A stretch of 64,000 bases of DNA from Ceratodon purpureus. Its lineage: Eukaryota > Streptophyta > Bryopsida > Pseudoditrichales > Ditrichaceae. Position numbers and translations under genes: made by a program. Positions within the stretch are counted from its first letter, which is position 1, and each line of letters begins with the position of its first letter. Shown in pieces: positions 54,775 through 64,000 of this stretch. The DNA is taken from positions 99,601,966-99,665,965 of the forward strand of contig CM026426.1 in NCBI GenBank assembly GCA_014871385.1, given 5' to 3'. A model generated the notes under the pieces. That model was not told the origin of the DNA, searched no databases, and saw only the letters and a list, made by a program, of their open reading frames with translations.

Positions 54775-57475
54775 AAATAAAAAATTCTAAAAACATATAA
54801 TGCTACAACATCCGACCACATATTAAACCAAACGTGTTAATTTCTTTCACCAATTAAAATCAGAACAGTAGTTAATGTTAACATGAATTTAAAGACTTCA
54901 TGGTATGCAAACCATCTAAATTCTTCAACGAGTCATTATTCCGTACACTCCACCCAACTTAATGTATATGTCATTTATTCGAATCATTCGTTTCGTTATT
55001 TCTGTCGTACAAATTTCATACTGTCTACCATCCCACTCCAGAAGTTCTCTGCTGAAATCCAACTCAATTAAACCCGTTTTAGAAATTTTAATCTTAATAG
55101 TCCTCCGTCTTCTTATTCTCCGCTTTGAATTTATTTTTTTTAAATACATAAATACTTCTACTATGCTTTCACTAAAAGGCTTCATATTCTCATTTACTTT
55201 TTCTTTATTTTCCTCTATGTTTTTTCCCCTCTATGTTATGCCCTTTTTTTTTACGTGTAATTTGTCTAACTTACCACTGTAACCTTCGAAGCTCCAGAAA
55301 TGTTACTGTTGAATTTCTTTCTTTTATATCGTTTCAAACGTTCCTATTTTAATTTATTTCCTCCATGACCCATGTTAAATTATATATTACTAATTCTAGC
55401 ACTATTCCACCATACCCGTTCTCCATGTAGTGAAATTCCTTAGATCTTGAATATGTATTTATATTTGGTTCTTTCACATGCTCCTGAGTCCTCCATCATT
55501 CGAGCTTGGTTTTTCTTGTTTCTCTTTCCTTCTGCTATCCATTCCACTACTCTTTTATCTTGATTTTAAATTTTTGGAAGGCGATATTTATCCCGCTCGT
55601 TACGTTCATGGCCTTTCAAACATCTTAATACCATAATATTTAAATCCGGTCATTGTTTCATTGTAAATCTCTACATCTGCCACTCTTTCAATATATCCCT
55701 TCAATTACGTATAAAATTGCAACCCTCAAGCAACCACACTTTATTTTGGTATTTAAACATTCCTTTACAATTTCTTGCACTCCTCCATTTGTTAAACTTT
55801 ATACCTCCCATCGCACAACTCTATTACCCTACTGCTTTAGTTTTTATTGACTACTGTACCCCTCTTTCATATATATGTTTTGAACTCTCCATGTATCACT
55901 ACATCATGGCCGTCGTCTATTTATTTTAATAATTATAATTTCGTTACTTTCCCTCTCTACCTCTATTTTTTTATTATAATATTTCGATGGTTCACTCATT
56001 CGTTTACTTATGAATATACTTCTACTTCACAGTCTTCCTTAAGTGTAGCGAAACAGTATTTTTTAATATTACACCCGTCGTCGTTATAGTTCTAATATTC
56101 ATATCCATCCTCAACCTTCTTAATCTTTGTGTTGTTGATTAATTTAATTACTTACTAGTTTGAAACAATACCACCCCACCAAACATCTTTCATCAGTATT
56201 TTTAGTATCCTAATAATATATTTATTTCTAAAATTATGTCCCATCAATATACGTTCTCGTGTAATAATTTTATTTCCGTACTTGTAGTTCCAAGTATTTC
56301 ACGCCATGCCTTTTTAATTTTTCCTTGATACACTATATGTCTCTATGGATTATCGTGTTTGTTTAATTTTCTCATTGTGTCATTAATAAGTGATTACTTT
56401 TGTACGTATAAACTATACAAGTTGGAATCCAATTTTATATTTCTATTTACGTTAAAGTGTATATGTATAAACATATATTCCTATAGTATATAATATAAAT
56501 GTCTTACTTAATTTATTTATTTTATTTCATATAAGTTACAACTCAATTCTGGGCGTGAGAAACTAGAATTGTTTATAAAAACAATGATTTCAATTTTATT
56601 TGTTCACAAACTTCCATTATTCAATGACGATTGAATGTTTTGTTTCTTATTTTTTGTTTTTTATGATTATCCCTTTTTCATCTCATAATGTGAGCTAGTA
56701 TTCCTGTTTTTTTAATATTATCAGAATACTAGGGTATGGGAGTTTGTAAAATAAAAGACATAAAAGTGCAAGGAGAGTTTTTATATTTCATATAACTCTA
56801 GACTGGGCGTGAGAAATTAGAATTGGACCATTGGTTATAAAAACAATGATTTGAGTTTTATTCCTCCCCTAATTTCCATTATTCCAAGACAATTGAATGT
56901 TTTTGTTTATTTTTTTATTCCTTATTATCTCCAGTTTATTTCATAATCTAAACTACTATTTATGTTTTTTTTTTGATTTTATCAAAATACTAAAGCACGG
57001 GAGTATGTAAAATTAAAGGAATAAAAGTGGGAGAAATCATTCCATAAAAAGTTAGAGTTAAAGAATCTATATAAAAATTTTCATTGTGACCACTAATCGA
57101 GAAGAAACTGGATCTATTTTTCTAAGAGATTTATGAACTGGTAAATCGGTAAAATATAAATGCAAATCTCTTAACTATGTAAACGTAATTTGCACCGCAT
57201 GAAAAACCAAGTGTGTACATGAATTTATGCTGTGAATTACATTTAATGCTTTTTGACCGCGATGTTCCTTTTATCATCTCGTTGTTGACATTTACTCTTC
57301 CGATTCATTATTATAAAATGTTAATTTATTACCATATGCTACAACATGAGTAACTTGGTTTCTTTAAATGAAAATTGGTACAAAATGTTTTAGTATACCC
57401 ACAATGTTTACGGTTCTTTCCATTCAATAGAATATATATTCTTCTTCATAAACGTGTTCACATTATTTGTAGATC
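54775..57475. other. AT-rich spacer between the divergent hAT-element genes
   Basis: T-rich on the + strand, with no gene. It separates the minus-strand RING gene from the plus-strand paralogue. It contains one tandem duplication (see 56520-57030). Confidence 0.5.
56520..57030. repeat. 254-bp tandem duplication in the AT-rich spacer
   Basis: The copies share CTGGGCGTGAGAAA(C/T)TAGAATTG (at 56549 and 56803), ATAAAAACAATGATTT and a final (T)A(C/G)GGGAGT(T/A)TGTAAAAT. A related GGGAGTATGT word occurs near 63830. Confidence 0.75.
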
Positions 57476-57477
57476 CT

Positions 57478-57495
57478 AGGGGGTTATCAACCCCC
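57478..57495. repeat. short inverted repeat GGGGGTTATCAACCCCC
   Basis: A perfect 7-bp stem with a 3-base loop at the switch from AT-rich spacer to gene-side sequence. Possible edge of a component element, unproven. Confidence 0.4.
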
Positions 57496-57659
57496 AAAGA
57501 ACCAAAATATCACATAGTTCATTGGATCCCAATTTTAAACGTCGACCCACCTCCCCGATCACAGGATCTTCAAGACATTCCCCACAATATCCGGGATATG
57601 TCTGAATTTTCCATTTGGGGCTGATACGCTGTCTAAAATATCCCAAGTGGGATTGTTTG

Positions 57660-57915
57660 GGACGAGAAGAAGGGGGAAGAGTAGGGGAGGAGAGGGGGGG
57701 AGGAGAGGAGAGAAAACACAAGGGGAGGGGAGTTCCTTGGACCCTCCCCGCCCCCACGGCCGTCCCTTGGGACGGCCGTCGGATCTTCTCTGCCAAGGAG
57801 ATCCTACGGCTGCGGACGACGTCAGTCCCCGAGGACGGCCTTGGCCGACCGCACGTGGACGGTCGCCGCCGACACCGCGTCCGCAACCCCCCGACCGCGG
57901 GGTCTGCCGCGCCCG
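57660..57915. repeat. purine-rich then CGGCCGTC-rich block
   Basis: GGGGAGGAGAGG-type repeats to about 57740 are followed by GGACGGCCGTC words. It lies directly upstream of, and partly overlaps, the start of the + strand gene, as the other GC blocks do for their genes. Confidence 0.6.
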
Positions 57916-57918
57916 TCC

Positions 57919-59322
57919 ATGCAAGGTCGGACAAGATCGTCCCCGACTTTCGCCAAACCTCGTAACGAATGGGGAGGATCCTCGAATCCAAAAAAGAAAC
58001 ACCCCTTGGATCTATACGCTACGAATGATCCTGATTGCGTAGCAGAGTTTGGATGGGAGGAAGAACCGTCACCATGGTGGATGGTAACTGGGAATGAATA
58101 TGTGAAGATGAAGCACCTCATGAAATTGATATCAGTACATCTACGTACCGAGGCTGCGGAGAAACAGGCAACACGGGAAAGGATCAGGATCGACAATTGT
58201 GAAAGTAATCATTTCAAAATTAGATATAACGAGATATTTCAAGCAGCACAAATCCAAAACTCCCGACCTCATATCATGTTGTATTCGAATATGGCAATGG
58301 TGTGGGCGGAGATAGTCTTACACAAGAAGGTTGACTGGACCACAATCTCGGGCCTGAGGACAGATATAATGAACAAAGAAAGCACGGATCTTGACACAGC
58401 TTGGGTTGGACATAGCGATTGTCCTCCACTACATATTTCAAACCGTCGGAGTCCACCGGCACAAGATGCAGGAATACAAACTCTAGCCATCGAATATAAT
58501 GATGAAGAACAGGAGAGACGTTGTTTAAGCTATGATGATGATGACAACTATCGAGGACGTCACATAAACGAAAATCCCATAAATCGCAGAGGGCATTGTG
58601 GCAGACAGTCATCGCGTACCAACCATGACGAGTATGGACAAAGCTCTGCCCACGGGGGACACCGTTCGCGTGATCGTCAAGACGTGGGACCCCACGAACG
58701 AGGCTATGGCTACGAGGAACCGGAAGGAGCTGATTTACCCTTTGACGTTGCGGATGATGCATATGGTCCGTATGGGGGACGCCCTTGGCCGGATTATGCA
58801 ACGGGATCAAGATACTTTAGTAACTATGACGACGGCTGGTCGGAAATACCGAGTTCTCCAAGGAGTGCTAGTCCGCGCCATCCAACACCTCCAAGAGATC
58901 ATTACGGAACTCCCCCTCTATACGTAATATTTCCTCCACCTCTAGGTTATCACAACGACGATATTGATTACAATAGCGGGGAAAACCGCAACGTACTTCA
59001 TCCCGATGACAGAGTACCACCTCCTCCTTTTGGATACCCTCCCGGTCGAGTTGTAAGAGATAGCTATTTTGAGGAAGAATCAGAGTTGGAGCGGACAAGG
59101 CAGAATTACCTACTACAGATGGAGAATCATGTGTTTCACCTTAGACGGGATAAACGAAGATTGATGGAGGAGAGAGAGAGACTTTTGAAAGCCTCGACAA
59201 ATTTTGCAGGGCACGGGTCACAAGAAAAGTACGATCGGGGAGGTCCAAGCGAACTCCCCAATGATGGGAACTATTATCATCCATATGACTACAATGGATT
59301 AGGGTGGAGGAGAGACTATTAG
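57919..59322 (+). CDS. paralogue of the RING gene's N-terminal domain, 467 aa, intact
   Basis: The first ATG of the frame is at 57919 (MQGRTRSSPTFAKPRNEW); the frame is open upstream through GC-rich DNA, so an earlier start is not excluded. Residues 20-140 align with the N-terminal domain of the gene at 54105: VAEFGWEEE/VAEEGWESV, NEYVKMKHLMKL/KKYVKMFHIDKL, MVWAEIVLHKKVDWTT/MVYAELISKRKISWCT. The middle is disordered, rich in Asp, Gly, Tyr, Arg and Pro (HGGHRSRDRQDVGPHERGYG), and a C-terminal coiled coil (EEESELERTRQNYLLQ, RRLMEERERLL) precedes a short tail. There is no RING finger. It converges with the kinase-like gene and has no stops or frameshifts, in contrast to all its neighbours, which suggests recent activity or selection. 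Function unknown; oligomerisation through the coiled coil is likely. Confidence 0.65.
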   Translation: MQGRTRSSPTFAKPRNEWGGSSNPKKKHPLDLYATNDPDCVAEFGWEEEPSPWWMVTGNEYVKMKHLMKLISVHLRTEAAEKQATRERIRIDNCESNHFKIRYNEIFQAAQIQNSRPHIMLYSNMAMVWAEIVLHKKVDWTTISGLRTDIMNKESTDLDTAWVGHSDCPPLHISNRRSPPAQDAGIQTLAIEYNDEEQERRCLSYDDDDNYRGRHINENPINRRGHCGRQSSRTNHDEYGQSSAHGGHRSRDRQDVGPHERGYGYEEPEGADLPFDVADDAYGPYGGRPWPDYATGSRYFSNYDDGWSEIPSSPRSASPRHPTPPRDHYGTPPLYVIFPPPLGYHNDDIDYNSGENRNVLHPDDRVPPPPFGYPPGRVVRDSYFEEESELERTRQNYLLQMENHVFHLRRDKRRLMEERERLLKASTNFAGHGSQEKYDRGGPSELPNDGNYYHPYDYNGLGWRRDY

Positions 59323-60290
59323 AATGGGATGCATGGTAGTACTTTCTACACCATCGGATCGTACCGAGTCTTTAATGTGGACATCGCATATTACAAATTT
59401 ACAGCGTAAAGTAAAAGATGCAAGCATAGTGTATACGTAGTTTGTAGTTTTGTAGTTGGAGGTTTAAGATGTACGGACTCAAGAAAATTGGCACATGCCA
59501 CATATTGCAAATAGAATAGATAGTATTAGTGGAATAGAGTGTAGTTTTGTTGTCCTCTATATTGTAGTTGTCTTGACATTTGAAAGGAATATGTCTTTTT
59601 AATATTCTCCTGACCGTATTCTAAGTGCACATTAATATCAATATCACTATTTTTTAAATGACAACTTACCATTGACATGGGTTACGACTAGTTGAATATT
59701 ATGAATCTCAAGACAAGTATGCACAATAATTTTCAAATATTCTTTTTGCTAAATTAATAAGAATATCGTGAATGATCCTTTTCGAGGGATGCATATTTAT
59801 ATTTAAGCTATTTGTTTGTACCGGGGATTATGAGCAATCATGTTATGCGGCCCTTACGGTTTCGTCTTCACGAAAAAAAGTTTAGTACACGCTTGCCAAT
59901 ATTTCTAAGACTAAAACGTACAAAGCATATTGGTGACAATTCACATATCACATCATTTTCATAATTACAATAGAGACTATCAAGTTCTAGCTGGATGTGT
60001 GGAGCAAATCCTTTTTCCAGAGAGTACGAGGGACGGAAATAGACCAATCTCAGTACACAGACCAGATTTGAACCAAATGCAAATAAACTTTATAAACAAA
60101 ATATTGACCGATGTACAAAACTTGAGATTCCAACATCTCATCATAATATAGAATCTAAATATAACTAGTCACAACTGAGAGCTATGCCCGCCGTCTGGTA
60201 ACAAAAAAAACATTATGAAATTATAGGAATTCAGAAAGATAGATATGTCTCTCCATATCAGTAACCCACGCGGTAGTGCTCGAAGGGAGT
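59323..60290. other. intergenic region between two convergent genes
   Basis: AT-rich, no gene seen. A frame of 73 codons at 59930-60151 looks fortuitous. It probably contains the 3' ends of both flanking transcripts. Confidence 0.45.
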
Positions 60291-60293
60291 GGG

Positions 60294-61710
60294 TCAGTTG
60301 TGTGTATCTCTGAAACGGTTAATAAGATGTCCAAGTCCACCCACAGTTCCTCTATTGTTTTGGCAAACTCTATCAAGATAACCTTCGAAAACTGTTGCGA
60401 GGTCTCCGATCTTCTTGAAATGGCGTGTTTCTACTGGCTCCGCTTCGTGGTATGCCATGCACATGTTGCCACCGTTGATCTTTGCCGCAATCTTCGCGGT
60501 CGAGAAATCCTCCGATGCAACCGTCAAATCTGGATTGATTTTAATATCTTGGCTTTCCTTGTGTACGTATACTTCGTGAGGATCCACCCAGTATCGCCTC
60601 TTCATAGTCTCCTCCATCTGATGGACACTCTCAAAAACCCAAGGCGACCTTCTGTTCTCTAGTGTCTTCGTCATTAAGCCCCATTCACAAACCCCGATGT
60701 AGATCTTGGACTCATCTTCCGTAAAGTGAAGTAGGATGTTGTCCCGTGACAAGTCATTGTGGAGGTAACCGTATTGTGCACAACATCCATGATGTTACAA
60801 TGCCCAAGCAAGCTCTGTACGTTTACTTCGGAAAAGTCGGAGACGCTTTCCTAGAATCGGACTGTCCTCTCGATTCCTATTGAAGATGTAGTCGATGGGG
60901 AGGTCCCCGAGGCCTCATTGTCCCTCTGTAGCATGGCTCGAAGGGTCCCACCGTTCCACCAATACATGAATCCCACATGTTCCACTTGATGAATGGCCAT
61001 GAAGCGGATGACACCAGGATGGGAATCCTTATCGCAAGAGATTCATTGTCGTGGTCCACACGTGCCAAATCCGGCCTCATATAGACCAATTGAGCGGCCG
61101 TTTCTCAGCAAACTCCCAGAATGGTGGGATTTGCGGGTTTCCCTCGATACAAACCCTACGTATGGTAGTATAACCACCTCTCTCAACTTCCTTGTCCAAG
61201 TAATAGAAAATTGCAAAGTCTGCCAAGATAGTCAAACGCCGTCTCCATCCCAATCGGAGAATTCCACCATTGAACAGACGCCCGTCGATGCTCTCTTGAG
61301 CTTAGGGGCGCCATTAGTCTCTGGAAGCAATCTGCCTTTGAAATAGTATCCTTGAAGGCCTCGACTCCCCCGCTTTGCTCCTTTGCATACTTAGACACAA
61401 CGTCACGAGCATTCCATAACGCATCGTGTGCACGCTGTGTCACGAAATGAAGGTAACCGGGCTTTTGTGTCTCCAAATGCCAGTGCGGATCTATCAAACG
61501 ATCCATAGTCCTTTGCTCCATCTCTGACTTGAATTTCCTGGGCTTGTCTTCCTCATACCGAACGTAACGACTATTCAATGAAACAAGGGTGTTCTCTTGG
61601 TAAAATTCCACGATGAATGCCGTAATATAATCCTTGCAACGTAAGCTCGGTTTGTCATCGTATTTGTCCGCCCATTCCCGCACATTCTTCTGCTTCTTGT
61701 TCTTCGACAT
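60294..61710 (-). pseudogene. protein-kinase-like gene of the hAT element, frameshifted
   Basis: ATG 61710 (MSKNKKQKNVREWADKYDD) opens 175 codons of unrecognised, charged sequence. After a frame change near 61190 comes a kinase-like small lobe (ERGGYTTIRRVCIEG). After further shifts follow HPGVIRFMAIHQVEHVGFMY and a hinge-like WWNGGTLRAML. The last frame holds YGYLHNDLSRDNILLHF, which matches the kinase catalytic loop H-x-D-L-x4-N with Asp and Asn present. KIYIGVCEWG follows, standing where DFG is expected, so Glu replaces the metal-binding Asp. The frame ends at 60294. At least three frameshifts make it a pseudogene. It reads inward from the right end, and its leader shares the C-run module with the RING gene. 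The EWG triplet suggests the ancestral protein may already have been a pseudokinase. Confidence 0.6.
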
Positions 61711-61841
61711 CGTGGAAAGCCTTCAAGGCTTCAAGTAATTGAATACGCAACTCCAAATAAACCCTCAATTCCCACAAAGACTAATAAGAGCAATACAAAT
61801 CCAAAGGGTTTTGAAAAAAACCGTTTAAAAATTCGAAAAGT

Positions 61842-61865
61842 CCCCCCCCCCCCCCCCCCCCCCCC
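61842..61865. repeat. 24-base C-run in the leader of the kinase-like gene
   Basis: Set between TTCGAAAAGT and AAATGAAGGACCCC, the same context as the C-run upstream of the RING gene. On the transcribed strand it is a G-run and could form a quadruplex. Confidence 0.8.
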
Positions 61866-61990
61866 AAATGAAGGACCCCTTTCCTCCCGGTGAGAACGAC
61901 CAACGGAAAAGGATCGAATCCCCCACCAACAGCAATCAGCCTCACTCGTAATGGGAGAAAAAAGGTAAAAAATGAAGAGGCGGATTCCCC

Positions 61991-61998
61991 TTATATAG
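61991..61998 (-). promoter_or_regulatory. TATA box of the kinase-like gene
   Basis: Read on the minus strand, CTATATAAGGGG lies about 280 bp upstream of the ATG at 61710 and next to the right GC-rich block. Same order of elements as for the RING gene. Confidence 0.55.
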
Positions 61999-62004
61999 AG
62001 GAAG

Positions 62005-62735
62005 CCGACCTCGCGGCCGTCCCCACGGCCGTCCCCGCGGCCGTTGGATCTACGGCCCCCGCGGCCGTCCGATCCGGCGCGACTCCGCCGGAAGGCGCCG
62101 GCCGTTCGAACCTAGGTCGCGTCGGGCGATGGCGCCGCGTGGCCGTCTCCGCGGTCGGCCGCGTCTCGACGCGGTCAGCCATGCGGATGGCCGCGTCTCT
62201 CCGCGGTCGCCCACGCGGACGGCCATCCGATCGGACGGCCCTTCGCGGCCGACCACGGCGGCCGGGGGCCGTCCGATCCCGTGGCCGTTCCCGCGGTTGA
62301 CCGCGGAGACGGCCGCCCGATCGGGCGGCCCTCCCAGGCCGACCATGGCGGCCGCGGGCCGTCCGATCCCGCGGTCGTCGCCGTGGCCGACCACAGGGAC
62401 GGCCGGGGGATCCGACGGCCCGCGGTCGGCCACGGCGACGGCCGCTGGATCCGACGACCCTAGAAGGCCGCCCACATCCGACGGCCCGCGATGAGCCAGA
62501 ACCGTCGCATCTTGGCCGTCGGATCGAGGTGCGGCCGTCCCCAGCGACCCCGTGGGCGTCTCCGCGGCCGTCCCCGTTATCAGACTGCCGAGGTGGGGCG
62601 TGGTGGCGGGATCGGCCGATCGGACGGTTGGGGGATGTTTTTACCCCCCCGGGGTCGCAAAATTATTACCGCGACGTAATTCTCGAGCGTCGGAGACGCC
62701 ACGTTCAGGACGGGGGACGTCCGGAGTCGAGTCGG
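62005..62735. repeat. GC-rich CGGCCGTC block at the right end of the hAT element
   Basis: Roughly 730 bp dominated by GCGGCCGTCC, GACGGCCG and CCGATC words in both orientations, with internal tandem similarity (GACCGCGGAGACGGCC, GACCATGGCGGCCGCGGGCC). The terminal 80 bp switch to GACGTCC words like those at the left end. Frames across it are low complexity. Confidence 0.8.
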
Positions 62736-62736
62736 A

Positions 62737-62764
62737 CGTCTATTTGAACAACTCTGCTCGTTGG
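62737..62764. repeat. right inverted end and target duplication of the large hAT element
   Basis: The element ends TTGAACAACTCTG (inverted: CAGAGTTGTTCAA) at 62756 and is followed by CTCGTTGG. The left flank is CCCGTTGG, a single C/T difference. Confidence 0.6.
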
Positions 62765-64000
62765 GCTCTATCATTCATATTTCTTTTCCATGTTTTCAGC
62801 CCAAGTCATTATACGATTGTAGTTTTGAATGTCTCTTGCATTCAACTATATTCATTCTCGATTGTTATAGTGATTCTCCTATTTTTTTTTTTATTTATTT
62901 TTTTTTTATTTTACTTTTTGTTTTTTTTTTTTGTTTTCCTTTATTCATCTATTTTTTATATAATTTGTTTTCATTCATTATTATTTCATATTGATTTTTC
63001 CTTAAATGAGTCTTCCATTCAATTTGGTTCAATTTTTATTTGAACATTAATCTTCCATGGTATCAATATTGTAAGTTGTTTTTTCTATTGTAATTTTTTC
63101 CAATATGGTAAGCTATTTTTGTGTTACAAATTGATTTGTGAGCATCAATTCATATAGTGTTATTGTTCTTTGCTGTAATTACTATCATCCATTCATCCAC
63201 ATATATTTTTAGTACTTGATATCCTCATTATTTACTTCCACTTGTAATTGATTTTGTGTGTACCGGTACATGATTATTCAACTACCCCTCCATTTTTGTT
63301 TTATTCTTCTATTCCCATTCCATCAGGCATTATTGTATGATTATTTTTCTCAACACTGTACCACTATGTTTTCTATTTTTTAATTCATATATTTTTAAAT
63401 TATGAATGTAAGTTGAATTGATGTACCATATCTCGGACGACATTTTTTTTTCCACGTAATTCTATATTAGTGTATTCCATTATTATCTATATTTGAATGA
63501 CCTTGACTAGGAACCCAATATTTAATTTCCCTCTATTATTCTACTTTGATCCTCCTATCATATGTTTGGTCCATTCTATTTTAAACATTCTTTATATTTA
63601 ATTGTTTTATTTCAGTATCATTAAATCATTTTTCTATTGTATCTTTATATGATGTTAAATTCTCATTATAGTAGTTATGTTTCTTTATATCATATCATTC
63701 CTCTTTTATTACACTTCATTTTTCATTACAAAATGTTTTTGTTCTTCTCTTTTTTATTATTCACGTTTACTATCATATTCTAAACCATTGTTTTTGTTAT
63801 TGTAGTATTTCCAAAATACAAAATTATGGGAGTATGTTATTTACGAGAAAGCAAATTGTTAACAGTGAATTAATAAAAAACTTATAGTACAACAATACAC
63901 ATAAAAATTGTAAATCAGTTGTAGAGGATAAAATCTAAATAATTTTCTCTTAGTTTAATTTAGAGGGTAAGAAAATAATGTAAGGCTATTAACTACGTAC
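62765..64000. other. T-rich non-coding stretch
   Basis: Pyrimidine-rich + strand with T-runs near 62880-62950, no gene seen. Words such as GGGAGTATGT near 63830 echo the AT-rich spacer at 56.5-57.0 kb. Confidence 0.45.

Larger units (their letters stand above)
43290..62756. mobile_element. large hAT transposon, about 19.5 kb, with at least four genes
   Basis: The limits are set by CAG-type ends and by 8-bp flanks CCCGTTGG/CTCGTTGG that match at 7 of 8 positions. Inside, from left, are a hAT transposase gene (+) interrupted by a 3.6-kb insertion and a coiled-coil/RING gene (-). These are followed by a 2.8-kb AT-rich spacer, a paralogue of the second gene's N-terminal domain (+), and a kinase-like gene (-). 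The two outermost genes read inwards. GC-rich CGGCCGTC blocks lie beside each promoter. An alternative reading is two adjacent elements (43290 to about 54770, and about 57480 to 62756) whose inner ends I cannot find. The transposase is broken, so the copy is not autonomous now. Confidence 0.55.

Noticed and set aside
61890-62700. Long frames in all phases of the GC-rich block
   Set aside because: GC-rich sequence lacks stop codons by composition; the products are Arg/Gly/Pro/Ala low complexity.

Overview
The window reads as repeat-dominated chromatin of a land plant, probably one with a large, heavily methylated genome. The evidence is GT-AG introns, TATA boxes, hAT, CACTA and Ty3-type (gag) mobile elements, a trihelix/NAM-associated protein family typical of plants, and an 11 kb satellite array. 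Nothing lets me name the species. No rRNA, tRNA, CRISPR or bacterial-type operon is supported.

Layout. 1-4.9 kb: AT-rich DNA around a decayed trihelix-type gene (1.8-2.8 kb). 4.9-12.8 kb (segment I): a T-rich/GC-rich edge, a decayed RING/coiled-coil gene (+) facing a decayed long gene of unknown function (-) that is split by a clean 1,176-bp CACTA element, and a NAM-associated fragment. A near-palindrome TTGCTGGCAGCAA recurs throughout segment I, in coding and non-coding DNA. 13.2-22.25 kb (segment II): a spliced unknown gene, a 209-aa ORF, an acidic 153-aa ORF, a 278-aa ORF and a spliced DNA-methyltransferase-like gene, with the perfect palindrome TGTCGGATCCGACA between them. 22.26-33.96 kb: a 150-bp satellite carrying the same palindrome in nearly every monomer, with higher-order structure and a 250-bp hAT MITE inside. 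34-40.8 kb: a transposase-like tail fragment and a decayed Ty3-type gag region. 40.8-42.6 kb: a broken copy of a gene found intact-in-frame further right. 43.29-62.76 kb: what I interpret as one hAT transposon of 19.5 kb (CAG-type inverted ends and 7/8 matching 8-bp target duplications). It carries a hAT transposase gene, a coiled-coil/SUMO-interaction-motif/RING gene, a paralogue of that gene's N-terminal domain, and a protein-kinase-like gene. A separate 3.6 kb insertion with its own 738-codon gene sits inside the transposase. 62.8-64 kb: T-rich DNA.

Two themes cut across the window. First, most long genes keep one reading frame over hundreds of codons but carry several in-frame stops, mostly TAG and TGA and rarely TAA. 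This is what loss of methylated cytosines in CAG and CGA would produce. Second, each mobile segment is saturated with its own short palindromic word, and the encoded accessory proteins repeatedly combine RING fingers, coiled coils and SUMO-interaction-like motifs. I suggest, as inference only, that these are element-specific cis-sites and accessory factors, comparable in logic to the VANDAL/VANC anti-silencing system of Arabidopsis.
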